64,000 bases of DNA, taken from positions 124,001 to 188,000 of the forward strand of contig NZ_JAMXMV010000014.1 in the NCBI RefSeq assembly GCF_024055715.1. Direction: 5' to 3'. Below the pieces are notes generated by a model that was not told where the DNA came from, made no database searches, and saw only the letters and a program-made list of their open reading frames with translations. This document shows, one piece after another, positions 25,131 through 33,685 of this stretch (position 1 is the first letter of the stretch; every line of letters begins with the position of its first letter). A program made the translations under genes and the position numbers. This DNA is from Actinoallomurus soli. GTDB taxonomy: Bacteria > Actinomycetota > Actinomycetes > Streptosporangiales > Streptosporangiaceae.

Positions 25131-26459
25131 TTGAGCATCCGCACCGACCTCGTCCGCACAGAACCTGTCCCCGCCGAACCCAGCCCCGCCGATCCCGCCC
25201 GCACCGACCTCGGCCGCGCCGATCCTGGCCGCACGGATCGCACCGGCACCGACCTCGGCCGCGCCGACCCTGGCCGCGCCGGGTCCGCGGGTGACGATCC
25301 GGCACCCCCCGTTCCGGCTGCTCCCGGCAGCGCCGACCGCGGCCCGGCCGGTCGCAGCCGCACCGACCGGGATCCCTACTTCGACAACGCGAAGTTCCTC
25401 GCCGTCGTCCTGGTGGTCATCGGCCACGCCTGGGAGCCCCTCCGGGGTGCGAACGTCGGGGGTCGTCTCCTGGAGGCGGCGCAGACGTTCATCTACGCCT
25501 TCCACCTGCCGGCCTTCATCGTCATGTGCGGGTACTTCTCGCGAGGGTTCCCGAGCACCCGCGGCCGCACCCGCAAGCTCGTCGCCGCCATCGTGGTGCC
25601 CTATGTGCTGTTCAGCGTCGCTTATCCGCTGTGGGCCGGGCTGCTGTCCGGCCGCCACGTCGGCTGGGATCCGCTGGAGCCGTACTACCTGACCTGGTTC
25701 CTGCCCGCCCTGCTGCTATGGCGGCTGTCCACGCCGCTCTGGCAGCAGATCCGCCTCCCCGTCATCGTGGCGGTGCTGATCTCGATGCTCGCCGGGTTCG
25801 TCACCCTGCCGAGCATGCTCAACGCCGCCCAGGTGCTGTCGTTCCTGCCCTTCTTCGTGCTGGGGCTGGCCCTGCGGCCGCACCACTTCGCGGTCCTGCA
25901 CCGCCGTGCCGTTCGTATCGCGGGCGCGGCAGTGCTCCTCCTCGGTGGGGTCACCGCCTACCTGCTCGCGCTGAGCGTCGATCCGGAGTGGGTGCACTGG
26001 CGGCGCAGCTTCGGTCAGCTCGGGGTGGGCGCCTCGGCCGGCGTCGGGTTCCGGATCGCCGCGTTGGCCGCCGCGTTGATCCTCACGGTGGCGTTCCTCG
26101 CGGTCGTGCCTGCGCGGCGCACGTGGTTCACCCGGCTCGGCTCGGCGACGATGTACGCCTACCTGCTCCACGGGTTCGTCACGCTGTACCTGTCCTACCA
26201 GGACTGGTACTACGGCATCTCCGGCCGGCAGGTCGTGCTGGTCACGGTCGGTTGCGCGCTCCTCGCCGTCGTCCTGTCCGGGGACGTGGCGCGCCGGGTG
26301 TTCCGGTGGGCGGTCGAACCTCGTATGGACTGGCTCTTCCGTACGGCTCCCGCCCGCCGCGCGCCGTCCCGCCCCGTGCCCTCCCGCCGCCGACCGGAGC
26401 GAGGGGACGGGGTGACCGGGCGGGACGAAAAACACGGCGCGGTCGCCGGAGCCGAGTGA
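25131..26459 (+). CDS. Membrane acyltransferase (acyltransferase 3 family)
   Basis: 442-residue multi-spanning O-acyltransferase-like protein. After a polar N-terminus of about 80 residues comes RDPYFDNAKFLAVVLVVIGHAWEPL, the conserved first helix with the family histidine, then about ten helices ending near 400 and a basic C-terminal tail. Family members acylate surface polysaccharides or small molecules. The only usable start is the TTG at 25131 (weak GAGG upstream), so the start is uncertain. The N-terminal tail is built from five-residue units encoded by a 15-bp repeat. Confidence 0.8.
   Translation: MSIRTDLVRTEPVPAEPSPADPARTDLGRADPGRTDRTGTDLGRADPGRAGSAGDDPAPPVPAAPGSADRGPAGRSRTDRDPYFDNAKFLAVVLVVIGHAWEPLRGANVGGRLLEAAQTFIYAFHLPAFIVMCGYFSRGFPSTRGRTRKLVAAIVVPYVLFSVAYPLWAGLLSGRHVGWDPLEPYYLTWFLPALLLWRLSTPLWQQIRLPVIVAVLISMLAGFVTLPSMLNAAQVLSFLPFFVLGLALRPHHFAVLHRRAVRIAGAAVLLLGGVTAYLLALSVDPEWVHWRRSFGQLGVGASAGVGFRIAALAAALILTVAFLAVVPARRTWFTRLGSATMYAYLLHGFVTLYLSYQDWYYGISGRQVVLVTVGCALLAVVLSGDVARRVFRWAVEPRMDWLFRTAPARRAPSRPVPSRRRPERGDGVTGRDEKHGAVAGAE
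25188..25277 (+). repeat. Six codon-phased 15-bp repeats in the acyltransferase N-terminus
   Basis: Units start at 25188, 25203, 25218, 25233, 25248 and 25263 and encode ADPAR, TDLGR, ADPGR, TDRTG, TDLGR, ADPGR. The pair at 25203-25232 recurs nearly exactly at 25248-25277, indicating a 45-bp higher-order duplication. Weaker relatives (TDLVR, TEPVP, AEPSP) extend to the start codon. Confidence 0.75.
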
Positions 26460-26504
26460 CGGAAGGGGAGCCGCCCGGCGTCGAAACGCGCGCCGGGCAG
26501 CGGC

Positions 26505-27260
26505 TCAGCGGACGATGATCGCCTGCCGGCTGATCGGCAGCTGATGCGCCGCCTCGGCGATGGCCGCCACCTGCTCGGGGGAGAAGCGGTTGCGCTGGCG
26601 CCGGACCCAGCCGGGCAGGCGGTGCATGCGGAGGAGGGTGACGCCGTCGGCCTCGACGAGGCCCCGGGCGAGGCGACCACCGTGGATGACGGCCACGGCC
26701 TCCACGACGACCTCGCCGCCGAGGCGCTCGGCGAGCATGGCGGCGGTCGCGTCGGCCCGCGCCCGCAGCGCGCCGACCATCTTGGCGCCGGATCGCTCGT
26801 CGATGAACAGCGTGCCCCGGTAGGCGGCGATGTCGGTGTCCGGAGCGACCGCCTGATTGTCGATCATCATGACGCCGGTGGGCCCGATCACCAGGTGGTC
26901 GATCTGACCCTGATCTGGAACGTTCCTTCCCTGCAGGACGCGGTATCCGCGCCAGTCGAGGGTCAGGCGCAGGAGGGTTGACGTGCGCCGTTCGCCCCGT
27001 TGGCCCTTGCGCCAGACGCTGGAGGCCATCCGCTGGCGCAGGTAGTACAGGGCGTCCACCGCGGCGACCGCCACCGCGGCCAGCAGCCCGAACCAGAAGT
27101 CGACGAGTACCGTGCCGATCACCAGGCCGAGGGCGGCGAGCGCGCCGCGCACTTGAAGCCGGCGGCGCTTGCCCTGCGCCCACAGCTGCTCGTGCACCGC
27201 CTGGGGGGACCCGCCGATCAACGCCGGGTTCTCCGGAACATAGATCGACCGACCGAACAT
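26505..27260 (-). CDS. NERD-domain membrane protein
   Basis: 251 residues. Two hydrophobic stretches (about 38-75, GALAALGLVIGTVLVDFWFGLLAAVAVAAVDALYYL) precede a nuclease-related (NERD) domain: GQRGERRTSTLLR, RVLQGRNVPDQGQIDHLVIGPTGVMMIDNQ. The D and Q/E of the IDHL..IDN region resemble the restriction-endonuclease-like core, although the canonical ID.K lysine is not clear. The ATG at 27260 follows GAAAGGGTCG; the longer open frame to 27491 has no family similarity. NERD proteins are poorly characterised, and any role in DNA processing is only suggested. Confidence 0.82.
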   Translation of the reverse strand: MFGRSIYVPENPALIGGSPQAVHEQLWAQGKRRRLQVRGALAALGLVIGTVLVDFWFGLLAAVAVAAVDALYYLRQRMASSVWRKGQRGERRTSTLLRLTLDWRGYRVLQGRNVPDQGQIDHLVIGPTGVMMIDNQAVAPDTDIAAYRGTLFIDERSGAKMVGALRARADATAAMLAERLGGEVVVEAVAVIHGGRLARGLVEADGVTLLRMHRLPGWVRRQRNRFSPEQVAAIAEAAHQLPISRQAIIVR

Positions 27261-28108
27261 GACGCGACCCTTTCGCTCGTGGGAGTTTATTATCCCGTGA
27301 CCTCCGCGAAATGGTCCCTGGGGTGACGCAGTTAAACCCAAAAGTAACAAACGGAAATGTTGCCGATATCTGCGCCTGGAATTTCCGTGCAAGCTGCACT
27401 GCGGGTTGCACGGGTGGGTCTGTGGTGCGGATGAGGTGCCGAATTCGGTCTCGTGACCGAAGGCCATGTCCCGCGATGAAGACGTCAGCATAGCGCCCCT
27501 GGCTCCGGCGAATGCGGCGGTATCGAGATCGGCTGCATGTCATTTCTCGATGTCGGTGCGGATGCGGGCGGACCTTATCCCGGACGCCGTCGCTCACACT
27601 TATCGCCGAAACCCATCGCCGATCGCCGGCAGGCGGGGCCGTACCCGCCCGGGGGCTCCTGAAGGCGCCGGTCAGGGAATCGATGAGTCGGTGAGTGACG
27701 TGTCGGGAAAGTGGTGAGTCGACGCACCGCCGGCGCGGGCCGGCAGGCCGCTGCGGGCCATTACGGCGAAATCCGCTGGCCGGTCAACGCGCCGACCGCC
27801 AGCCGTTCGGTGAGCGCTCGCGCCCACAGCGGTGCCGGACCGCCCGTCCCTGGGCCGGCAGGCCGCGCCGAGGGGCGGGTCACACCCTCATCGTCACTCT
27901 CGAACGTCCGGATGGGAAGACCTCGCGCCGCCCCGAAACCGCGCCGACCCGAAACCGCGCCGCCCCGAAACCGCGCCGACCCGAAACCGCGCCGACCCGA
28001 AACCGCGACACCCGGCCGGACCCGGAACACCGCTGGCCTCCGGCACGGACCCGGCGAAGGCTCGGGGTCACCGGATCGACGGGCCGACGACGGGCCGCCG
28101 GCCGGCGC
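27261..28108. other. Gene-free region with inverted repeats and a 16-bp minisatellite
   Basis: No convincing gene is visible in this 848-bp stretch. The first part (27261-27420) is less GC-rich and probably holds the NERD promoter. It contains CCGTGCAA (27385-27392) and TTGCACGG (27406-27413) as exact inverse repeats around a third element, with GTGCA-AGC-TGCAC nested inside (27387-27399). A six-copy 16-bp array is at 27919-28013. Confidence 0.6.
27919..28013. repeat. 16-bp tandem repeat, six copies
   Basis: Unit GAAACCGCGCCGACCC; copies begin at 27919, 27935, 27951, 27967, 27983 and 27999 (the last 15 bp). Copies two to five differ at one or two positions, and the first is diverged (GACCTCGCGCCGCCCC). 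Because 16 is not a multiple of three, it is not a coding repeat. Confidence 0.85.
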
Positions 28109-28888
28109 TCAGCCGGAACTTCCCTCCAGGAGCACGCGGGCCACGAGTTCCGGGTCGTCGCCCATCGGGACGTGCCCGCATCCCTGCAGCCAGACGAATC
28201 GCGCGTGCGGCAGCGTCTGCTGGGCGCGTACGGCCTGGCTCGAACGCAGGAGGCGGTCGCGGGTGCCCCACGCGATGGTCACCGGGACGTCCCGCACCTT
28301 GCCGCGGAACGTGGTCCTGCGACCGGCCCGCAGGGTCGGTTCAAAGCCCACCGCGCCGCGCAGTGCGGCCGCGTCGGCCAGCAGGGTGTCGACGCCGATG
28401 AGATCCGGCCGTCCGTAGATCATGCCGAACATGAGACGGCGCATCCGCGGCGTGCTCGCCAGCCGTCGCATGGCCGAGGGGGACAGTCCGGCGCCGAGCC
28501 GCGAGGCGCGCAGCACGAGCGCCGCATACCGTAGTTCGAGCGGGGTGTAGAACCCGGCGGGGGAGAGCGCGGTCACCGAGCGTGCGAGCCCCCGGTCGGC
28601 CGCCTCGAGCGCGAACAGTCCGCCGAGGGAGTTGCCGGCGACGTGGGGGCGGTCGACGCCGAGCCGGTCGACGAACTCCCGCAGCACGTTCACCACGGTC
28701 TCGAGGTCGTACGGGGTGCCGGGGGGCAGAGGCGGCGAGGCGCCGAAGCCGGGCAGGTCGACCGCGATGACGTCGCGCTCCTTGGCGAGCAGGTCGATGA
28801 CCGGCTCCCACGCCTGCCAGCGGTGGCCGATGCCGTGCATGAGCAGCAAGGGCGGGCCGTCACCCCGCCGTTCGAAGACGATGTCCAC
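28109..28888 (-). CDS. Alpha/beta hydrolase
   Basis: 259-residue hydrolase. LLLMHGIGHRWQAWEPV provides the oxyanion-hole HG motif, the nucleophile elbow is GNSLGG (S87), the acid is likely the Asp in WGTRDRLL (about 218) and the base the His of GCGHVPMGD near the C-terminus. Cytoplasmic esterase, lipase or C-C hydrolase; substrate unknown. A perfect palindrome sits 40-55 bp upstream of its ATG. Confidence 0.9.
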   Translation of the reverse strand: MDIVFERRGDGPPLLLMHGIGHRWQAWEPVIDLLAKERDVIAVDLPGFGASPPLPPGTPYDLETVVNVLREFVDRLGVDRPHVAGNSLGGLFALEAADRGLARSVTALSPAGFYTPLELRYAALVLRASRLGAGLSPSAMRRLASTPRMRRLMFGMIYGRPDLIGVDTLLADAAALRGAVGFEPTLRAGRRTTFRGKVRDVPVTIAWGTRDRLLRSSQAVRAQQTLPHARFVWLQGCGHVPMGDDPELVARVLLEGSSG

Positions 28889-28927
28889 GCGCCGAGGGTA
28901 GACCCGAAGTTACCGCTTGGTCACTAT

Positions 28928-28943
28928 GAAAGTGATCACTTTC
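28928..28943. promoter_or_regulatory. Perfect 16-bp palindrome upstream of hydrolase gene
   Basis: GAAAGTGATCACTTTC is self-complementary over 16 bases and lies between the end of the AAA+-like gene and the hydrolase ATG. It is AT-rich against its surroundings, typical of a dimeric repressor operator. No regulator gene is adjacent. Confidence 0.6.
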
Positions 28944-28955
28944 GCGGGCCACCGC

Positions 28956-31907
28956 TCAGGGTTCGAGTTCGGCGGCGACGCCCTGGAAGTCGTTGATGGA
29001 GAGGGTCAGGGTGTTCTGTCCCTGGAAGACCTGGGTCTCGCCCACCTGGCCGAGATGGTGGTTGCAGGCGCGATCCAGGTACGCCTCGACGAGCCGGGCG
29101 TTGGTGAGCCGGCCGCGGCCGCGGAGGGCCGCCAGGTCGCGCCGGGCCACCTGCCATGCCTCCGGCTCCAGCTTCAGGCGGCGTTCTCCGGCCAGCAGCG
29201 CCGCGAGGTGGACGCGAAGCTCCGGATCGGACAGGTCGGGCAGTCGTACGGTGCGCAGGTCCGTGATCAGCTCCGGGATGGCGTCGGTCAGCTCGCGCAG
29301 CCGACCCGGCGCGCAGGTCGCGGCGAGGACGGTCTCGCTGACGCCTTCGACCCGTGCCCGGTACAGCGCCGACGCGTAGGCCGCGCCGCGGTCGTCGTCG
29401 AGGACGATCGTGTCCAGGTCTTCGATCAGGAGCGTGTGACCGTTGTACTCGGCGAGGCGGTCGCGCAGGCGCCGCGGGTCGATCTCGGCGAGTTCGTCGG
29501 CCAGAAGCGTGTGGACCTCGCCGCTGCCCACGCCGACCTCCGCCAGAGCTCGGGCGATCATGCGGGTGAGCCGGCGCTGGCCGCAGGACAGCTCGCCGAC
29601 CAGCAGCACGGCCGGCGCGGAGGCGCTGGACACCTCCTGGCCGCGCAGGCTGAGGGCCCAGCTGCCGCGCCGGCGAAGCTCCGTCAGCAGATGCTCGATG
29701 TCGTCGGGGCCCGGCAGGAACGTGATGCCGTACGCCTCCACCGGACGCGGCCCGGGACCGTACGGGGAGGCCGCCGGGTCCGCGAACGATCCCGAGCCGT
29801 CCCCTCCGGCCGCCGGGGTCGGATAGGACGGCGGAGTTCCGGCTCCGGCCGCCGGGAGCGGGTAAGGCGGCGGAGTGCCGGTGCCGGCCACGGGGTCCGG
29901 GTGGTGCGGCGGTGCGCCGACTCCGGCCGTCCCGCTCGGGAAGGGCGGCGGAGTGCCGGCTCCGGCCGCCGGATCGGCGGGGACGGCCGAGGTCGGTGGC
30001 ACGCCGGGGTCGGGCGTGAGCGCGGTCGGCGGAGCGGGCGGGAACGACGCCGCCGGGTCGGGTGTCACGCTCGTCACCTCGGGGGTCCAGCCGTCGTACG
30101 GGGAGGGGGCCGGTGACGTGCCAACGGGGTCGGAGGACGGACCCGGAGCGCCCGGGCCCGGGACGCCGGGGTCGGAGGCCGGCGCCGTGAACCCGGACCA
30201 CGCTCTGGTGCCCTCGGGCACGCCGGAGTCGGAGGCGGGCCCCGAGGACCCGGTCGACCAGCGGCCTCCGACCGGGCTCCCGTGGTCGGCGGCCGGCGCA
30301 CCCGTACCGGGGTGGGACGACGGGCCGGTACCGGGGTGGGACGACGGGCCCGTGCCCGCCGCGACGCCGGGGATCGACGTGGGCGCGGCAGGGCCGCCGG
30401 GACCGCCGGGGTCGGACGTCGGCGGGGCGGCCGGGTTCGAGGAGGGCGCGGAGGGAAGCGGCTCGGAGGCCGGCCAGGCCGTGGTGGCCGGCTGCGGCGG
30501 GGGAGCGGCGTCGGCCTTGCGCTGTTCGGCGAGGTGGGCGCGGGCGGCCTCGATGATCTCCCAGGGTGTCAGGCCCTCACCGGGGCCCGGCTCGGGGCCG
30601 GCGTCGATCGCCTTCAGCAGCGCCGCGGGGACGGTGAACCCGGGCCGGGGCGGAGCCATGCCCGCCAGCCGGCACCAGGACAGCGCGGTCGCGTAGGCGG
30701 CGGCCAGCAGGGTCCGCAGGATCTGCGGGTCCGCGCCGGCGACGGCGCCGGGCAGCGTGCCGTCGACCGGCCACAGCTCCCGCAGCGGGTGACCCGGCTG
30801 TGCGAGCGACTGCAGGGTGCGGACCGCTTCGGGGTCCAGCCAGGGGAGCACGGCGGCCGCCGCACCCGGTGCGCCGTCGAGGTCGGCGGCCAGCAGGGCG
30901 AACGCGACCCGCCGTGCCTCGGCCGGTCCGGCCGCGGCGGCGGGCAGCGCGGCCGCCATCGCGGCGAGGTCGTAGCAGGCGAGCCGGAAGTGGTCGCCGG
31001 GGGCCGTCTCCCGCAGCAGCGTCACCCGCAGCTCCGGGGGGCAGCGGCGCAGCCACTCCTGCACGATCGCGGGGTCGCCGTAGCGGACTCCGGCGTGGTC
31101 GTTCGGGACCATGCGCAGGGTCGTGGCGGCGATCGCGGCGAGCGCGTCGGCGCGGGGCCGGAAGGCGGGTTCGCCGCGCAGGGCCTCGGCGGTCTCCCAG
31201 AGGACGCGGGCGACGTAGGACGCGCCCATCGGGTCACCGGCCCGCAGCCGCTCGGTGTAGGCACCGACGATCAGCGGGAGCGCGGGCTGCAGGAACCAGC
31301 GCGGGCCCGGTGCGGCGGGGACGAGGTGGCGGGCGTACAGGCCGAGGATCGGGTGGTCGTCCATGGTGACCGGAGCGCCGGCGCACCACAGGACGGCGAA
31401 GAAGGACACCGCGATCGGGCTCGGGGTACCGGGCAGGAAGTGCGGATCCTGCAGGGGGAACTGGGCGGGGTTGGCGGTCGCCGCCGCGGTCACGGTCTGC
31501 TGGAGCCGGCCGAGCACCGTGGGGGAGGGCGGCGCGCCGAACAGACCGTCGCCGGCCAGCGGGCCGGGGGTCAGATCCGGGCCGGTGGTCAGGATGGAGG
31601 GGGGTACCGGTGGGCGGCCCGCGCCTGGCGGCGCCGGCATCACCGCCTGCCGAGCGGCGGGGTCGAACGGAGGCGGGCACAGGTGCCAGTTGCCGTCCAG
31701 GCCGCAGCGGTACCAGCGGCCCCATGCTCCGAACAGCCACCATTCACCGGCTCCGGCCAGCATCCGTGACGTGAGCGCCTCGGCGCGCGCGTGCGGTGGC
31801 GCACCCATCCACCACGGGGAGGAGGTGATGCCGCGCACGTCTGTCTCGATGGCCGCGAACGGGTCGCTCGGGGGTGCGGCCGGGGCCTGCCAAGTCACGA
31901 TGCGCAT
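28956..31907 (-). CDS. Large AAA+-like protein with degenerate P-loop
   Basis: 983 residues in three parts. Residues 1-470 are a helical region rich in Ala/Leu with no motif I recognise. Residues about 470-720 are a Pro/Gly/Ser/Thr linker with repeats such as PAAGAGTPPPYP. Residues about 725-983 resemble the AAA+ core of EccA/CbbX-type ATPases. The Walker A position reads GELSCGQR (771-778), with Q777 where lysine and R778 where Ser/Thr should be. Walker B is kept as LLIED (826-830). Nucleotide binding is therefore doubtful, and it may act as a scaffold or pseudo-ATPase. It is monocistronic, divergent from an EamA gene; no secretion genes are nearby. Confidence 0.72.
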   Translation of the reverse strand: MRIVTWQAPAAPPSDPFAAIETDVRGITSSPWWMGAPPHARAEALTSRMLAGAGEWWLFGAWGRWYRCGLDGNWHLCPPPFDPAARQAVMPAPPGAGRPPVPPSILTTGPDLTPGPLAGDGLFGAPPSPTVLGRLQQTVTAAATANPAQFPLQDPHFLPGTPSPIAVSFFAVLWCAGAPVTMDDHPILGLYARHLVPAAPGPRWFLQPALPLIVGAYTERLRAGDPMGASYVARVLWETAEALRGEPAFRPRADALAAIAATTLRMVPNDHAGVRYGDPAIVQEWLRRCPPELRVTLLRETAPGDHFRLACYDLAAMAAALPAAAAGPAEARRVAFALLAADLDGAPGAAAAVLPWLDPEAVRTLQSLAQPGHPLRELWPVDGTLPGAVAGADPQILRTLLAAAYATALSWCRLAGMAPPRPGFTVPAALLKAIDAGPEPGPGEGLTPWEIIEAARAHLAEQRKADAAPPPQPATTAWPASEPLPSAPSSNPAAPPTSDPGGPGGPAAPTSIPGVAAGTGPSSHPGTGPSSHPGTGAPAADHGSPVGGRWSTGSSGPASDSGVPEGTRAWSGFTAPASDPGVPGPGAPGPSSDPVGTSPAPSPYDGWTPEVTSVTPDPAASFPPAPPTALTPDPGVPPTSAVPADPAAGAGTPPPFPSGTAGVGAPPHHPDPVAGTGTPPPYPLPAAGAGTPPSYPTPAAGGDGSGSFADPAASPYGPGPRPVEAYGITFLPGPDDIEHLLTELRRRGSWALSLRGQEVSSASAPAVLLVGELSCGQRRLTRMIARALAEVGVGSGEVHTLLADELAEIDPRRLRDRLAEYNGHTLLIEDLDTIVLDDDRGAAYASALYRARVEGVSETVLAATCAPGRLRELTDAIPELITDLRTVRLPDLSDPELRVHLAALLAGERRLKLEPEAWQVARRDLAALRGRGRLTNARLVEAYLDRACNHHLGQVGETQVFQGQNTLTLSINDFQGVAAELEP

Positions 31908-31989
31908 CGTAGTGGGTCGATTCGTACGCCATTGCGGCGCGTAATTACCGTCCTGTAGCTTTGCTCCTTAATCAGGAGGGGGTGGGCGA

Positions 31990-32967
31990 GTGAACGCCGC
32001 GCGGCTCAAGGCGTCGGGGCTGGGCTTCGGGATCGTGTCCGCGATCGCGTTCGGCACGTCAGGGCCCTTCGGTAAGGCGCTGATCAACGCGGGTTATTCG
32101 CCGCTGCAGGCGTCATGGACACGGATCGCCGGCACCACCCTGGTCCTCGTGCCGCTCGCCCTGCTGCTGCGCGGGCGTGCCGCCGGGCGCGCGGTGCGCC
32201 GGCGGTGGCCGCTCCTCCTGCTGTACGGGGTGATGGGCGTGGCGGGCTGCCAGTCGCTCTACTTCGTCGCCGCCTCCCGCATCCCGGTCGGCGTGGCGAT
32301 CCTCCTGGAGTTCACCGGCCCGGTGCTGGTCGTCGGGTGGATGCGCTTCGTCCAGGGCCGGCGGGTGCCCCGGAGCGCGTCGATCGGCGTGGGGATCGCG
32401 CTGGTCGGCCTCGCCTGTGTCGTGGAGGTCTGGTCGGGTCTCGGCATCGACCCGCTGGGGCTGCTCGCCGGGCTCGGCGCGGCCGCCTGCCAGGCCGCCT
32501 ACTTCCTGATCATCGACCGGGTCGGGGAGGACGTCGACCCCCTGGTCATGACCGCCGCCGGGTCCAGCGTCGGCGTGGTCCTGCTGGCCGTCGCCGCGCC
32601 GCCGTGGGAGATCCCGTGGCACCTGCTGGCCACGGGCGTACGCTTCGGCGACCGGCAGGCTCCGGGCTGGCTGCTGGTCGTCTGGATCGTTCTGGTCAGT
32701 ACGGTCACGGCGTACCTCACCGGCGTCGCCGCCGTACATCGCCTGTCCGCGCCGGTCGCGGGCGCCGTCGCGTACATCGAGACGGTGTCGGCGGCGTTGT
32801 GCGCCTGGATCGCGCTCGGTGAGGGGCTGGGCGTGCCGCAGCTCGTCGGCGGGGCGATCGTGCTGGTCGGCGCGTTCGTCGCCCAGCGGTCGGTCGCCCC
32901 CGACGAACCGGTGATGGAGCCGGTGCTCTCCCTGGAGGGCGTCGGCGTCAGGAGTGCCGGCGGGTGA
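31990..32967 (+). CDS. EamA/DMT-family transporter (RhaT-like)
   Basis: 325-residue ten-helix permease with two EamA repeats. The first starts IVSAIAFGTSGPFGKALINAGYSPLQASWTRI; the second includes LGLLAGLGAAACQAAYFLIIDRVG and ends with AVAYIETVSAALCAWIALGEGL, the conserved end of the repeat. The GTG start follows a strong AGGAGGGGG. Putative exporter of metabolites. The 3' end overlaps the convergent ABC permease gene by 20 bp. Confidence 0.9.
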   Translation: MNAARLKASGLGFGIVSAIAFGTSGPFGKALINAGYSPLQASWTRIAGTTLVLVPLALLLRGRAAGRAVRRRWPLLLLYGVMGVAGCQSLYFVAASRIPVGVAILLEFTGPVLVVGWMRFVQGRRVPRSASIGVGIALVGLACVVEVWSGLGIDPLGLLAGLGAAACQAAYFLIIDRVGEDVDPLVMTAAGSSVGVVLLAVAAPPWEIPWHLLATGVRFGDRQAPGWLLVVWIVLVSTVTAYLTGVAAVHRLSAPVAGAVAYIETVSAALCAWIALGEGLGVPQLVGGAIVLVGAFVAQRSVAPDEPVMEPVLSLEGVGVRSAGG

Positions 32968-33685
32968 AGGTCCGGGTGCCGATGGTCAGCGCGGCCACCG
33001 CGAACACCACCGACACGGCCAGCCCGGCGGTCAGCGTCCCCGACGCGTAGCGTCCGGCGAAGGCCGCGCGCAGCGCCTCCACGCCGTACCGGAACGGCGT
33101 CGCGCGGGACACGGCGTCGAGCCAGCCCGGCGCCGCCGACATCGGCAGCAGCGCCCCGGACAGCAGCAGCATCGGCACCACGAAGGTGCTGGACAGCGGC
33201 GCGAACAGCTCCTGCCGCCGGAGCGTCAGCGCGAACGCGTAGGACAGCGCGGCCAGGCCGGCCGCCAGCGGTACGAGCAGCGCCAGGCCGATGAGCAGGC
33301 CCGCGACCGGGACGCGGAACCCGAACGCCGCGCCGACCGCGATGACCAGCACCGCCTGGCCGAGGAGCACGACGGTGTTGGTCAGCACCCGGCCCAGCAG
33401 GAGGGCCAGGCGGGACGCCGGTGTGACGCGCAGCCGTTCCAGGACGCCGAACCGGGCGTCGAAGAGGATGCCGAACCCGGCCAGGCCCGGGCTGAGCAGC
33501 GAGAGCTGGATCAGCACGCCTGGTACGAAGACCTGCCAGCTGTCGTGCCCGAGGTAGGTCCCGAGCAGCGGACCGAACAGGACGAGGTTGAGGACGGGCT
33601 GCAGCACGCCGAAGACCAGCCCGAACCATCCTCCGAGCGTGAGCCGGAGCTGATGGCGGAAGAGCAGCCAGGTGTCACGCGGCAC
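32948..33685 (-). CDS. ABC-2 type permease (DrrB-like)
   Basis: 245-residue membrane component with six predicted helices and the ABC-2 region LLLSGALLPMSAAPGWLDAVSRATPFRYGVEALRAAF near the C-terminus. Its first 11 bp overlap the end of the ATPase gene, so the pair forms one exporter of the daunorubicin-resistance type. It probably exports a drug or lipid; the divergent TetR suggests inducible expression. Confidence 0.92.
   Translation of the reverse strand: MPRDTWLLFRHQLRLTLGGWFGLVFGVLQPVLNLVLFGPLLGTYLGHDSWQVFVPGVLIQLSLLSPGLAGFGILFDARFGVLERLRVTPASRLALLLGRVLTNTVVLLGQAVLVIAVGAAFGFRVPVAGLLIGLALLVPLAAGLAALSYAFALTLRRQELFAPLSSTFVVPMLLLSGALLPMSAAPGWLDAVSRATPFRYGVEALRAAFAGRYASGTLTAGLAVSVVFAVAALTIGTRTFTRRHS

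Noticed and set aside
27919-28013. CRISPR-like array
   Set aside because: The repeats are 16 bp and directly tandem with no spacers, and no cas genes are present.
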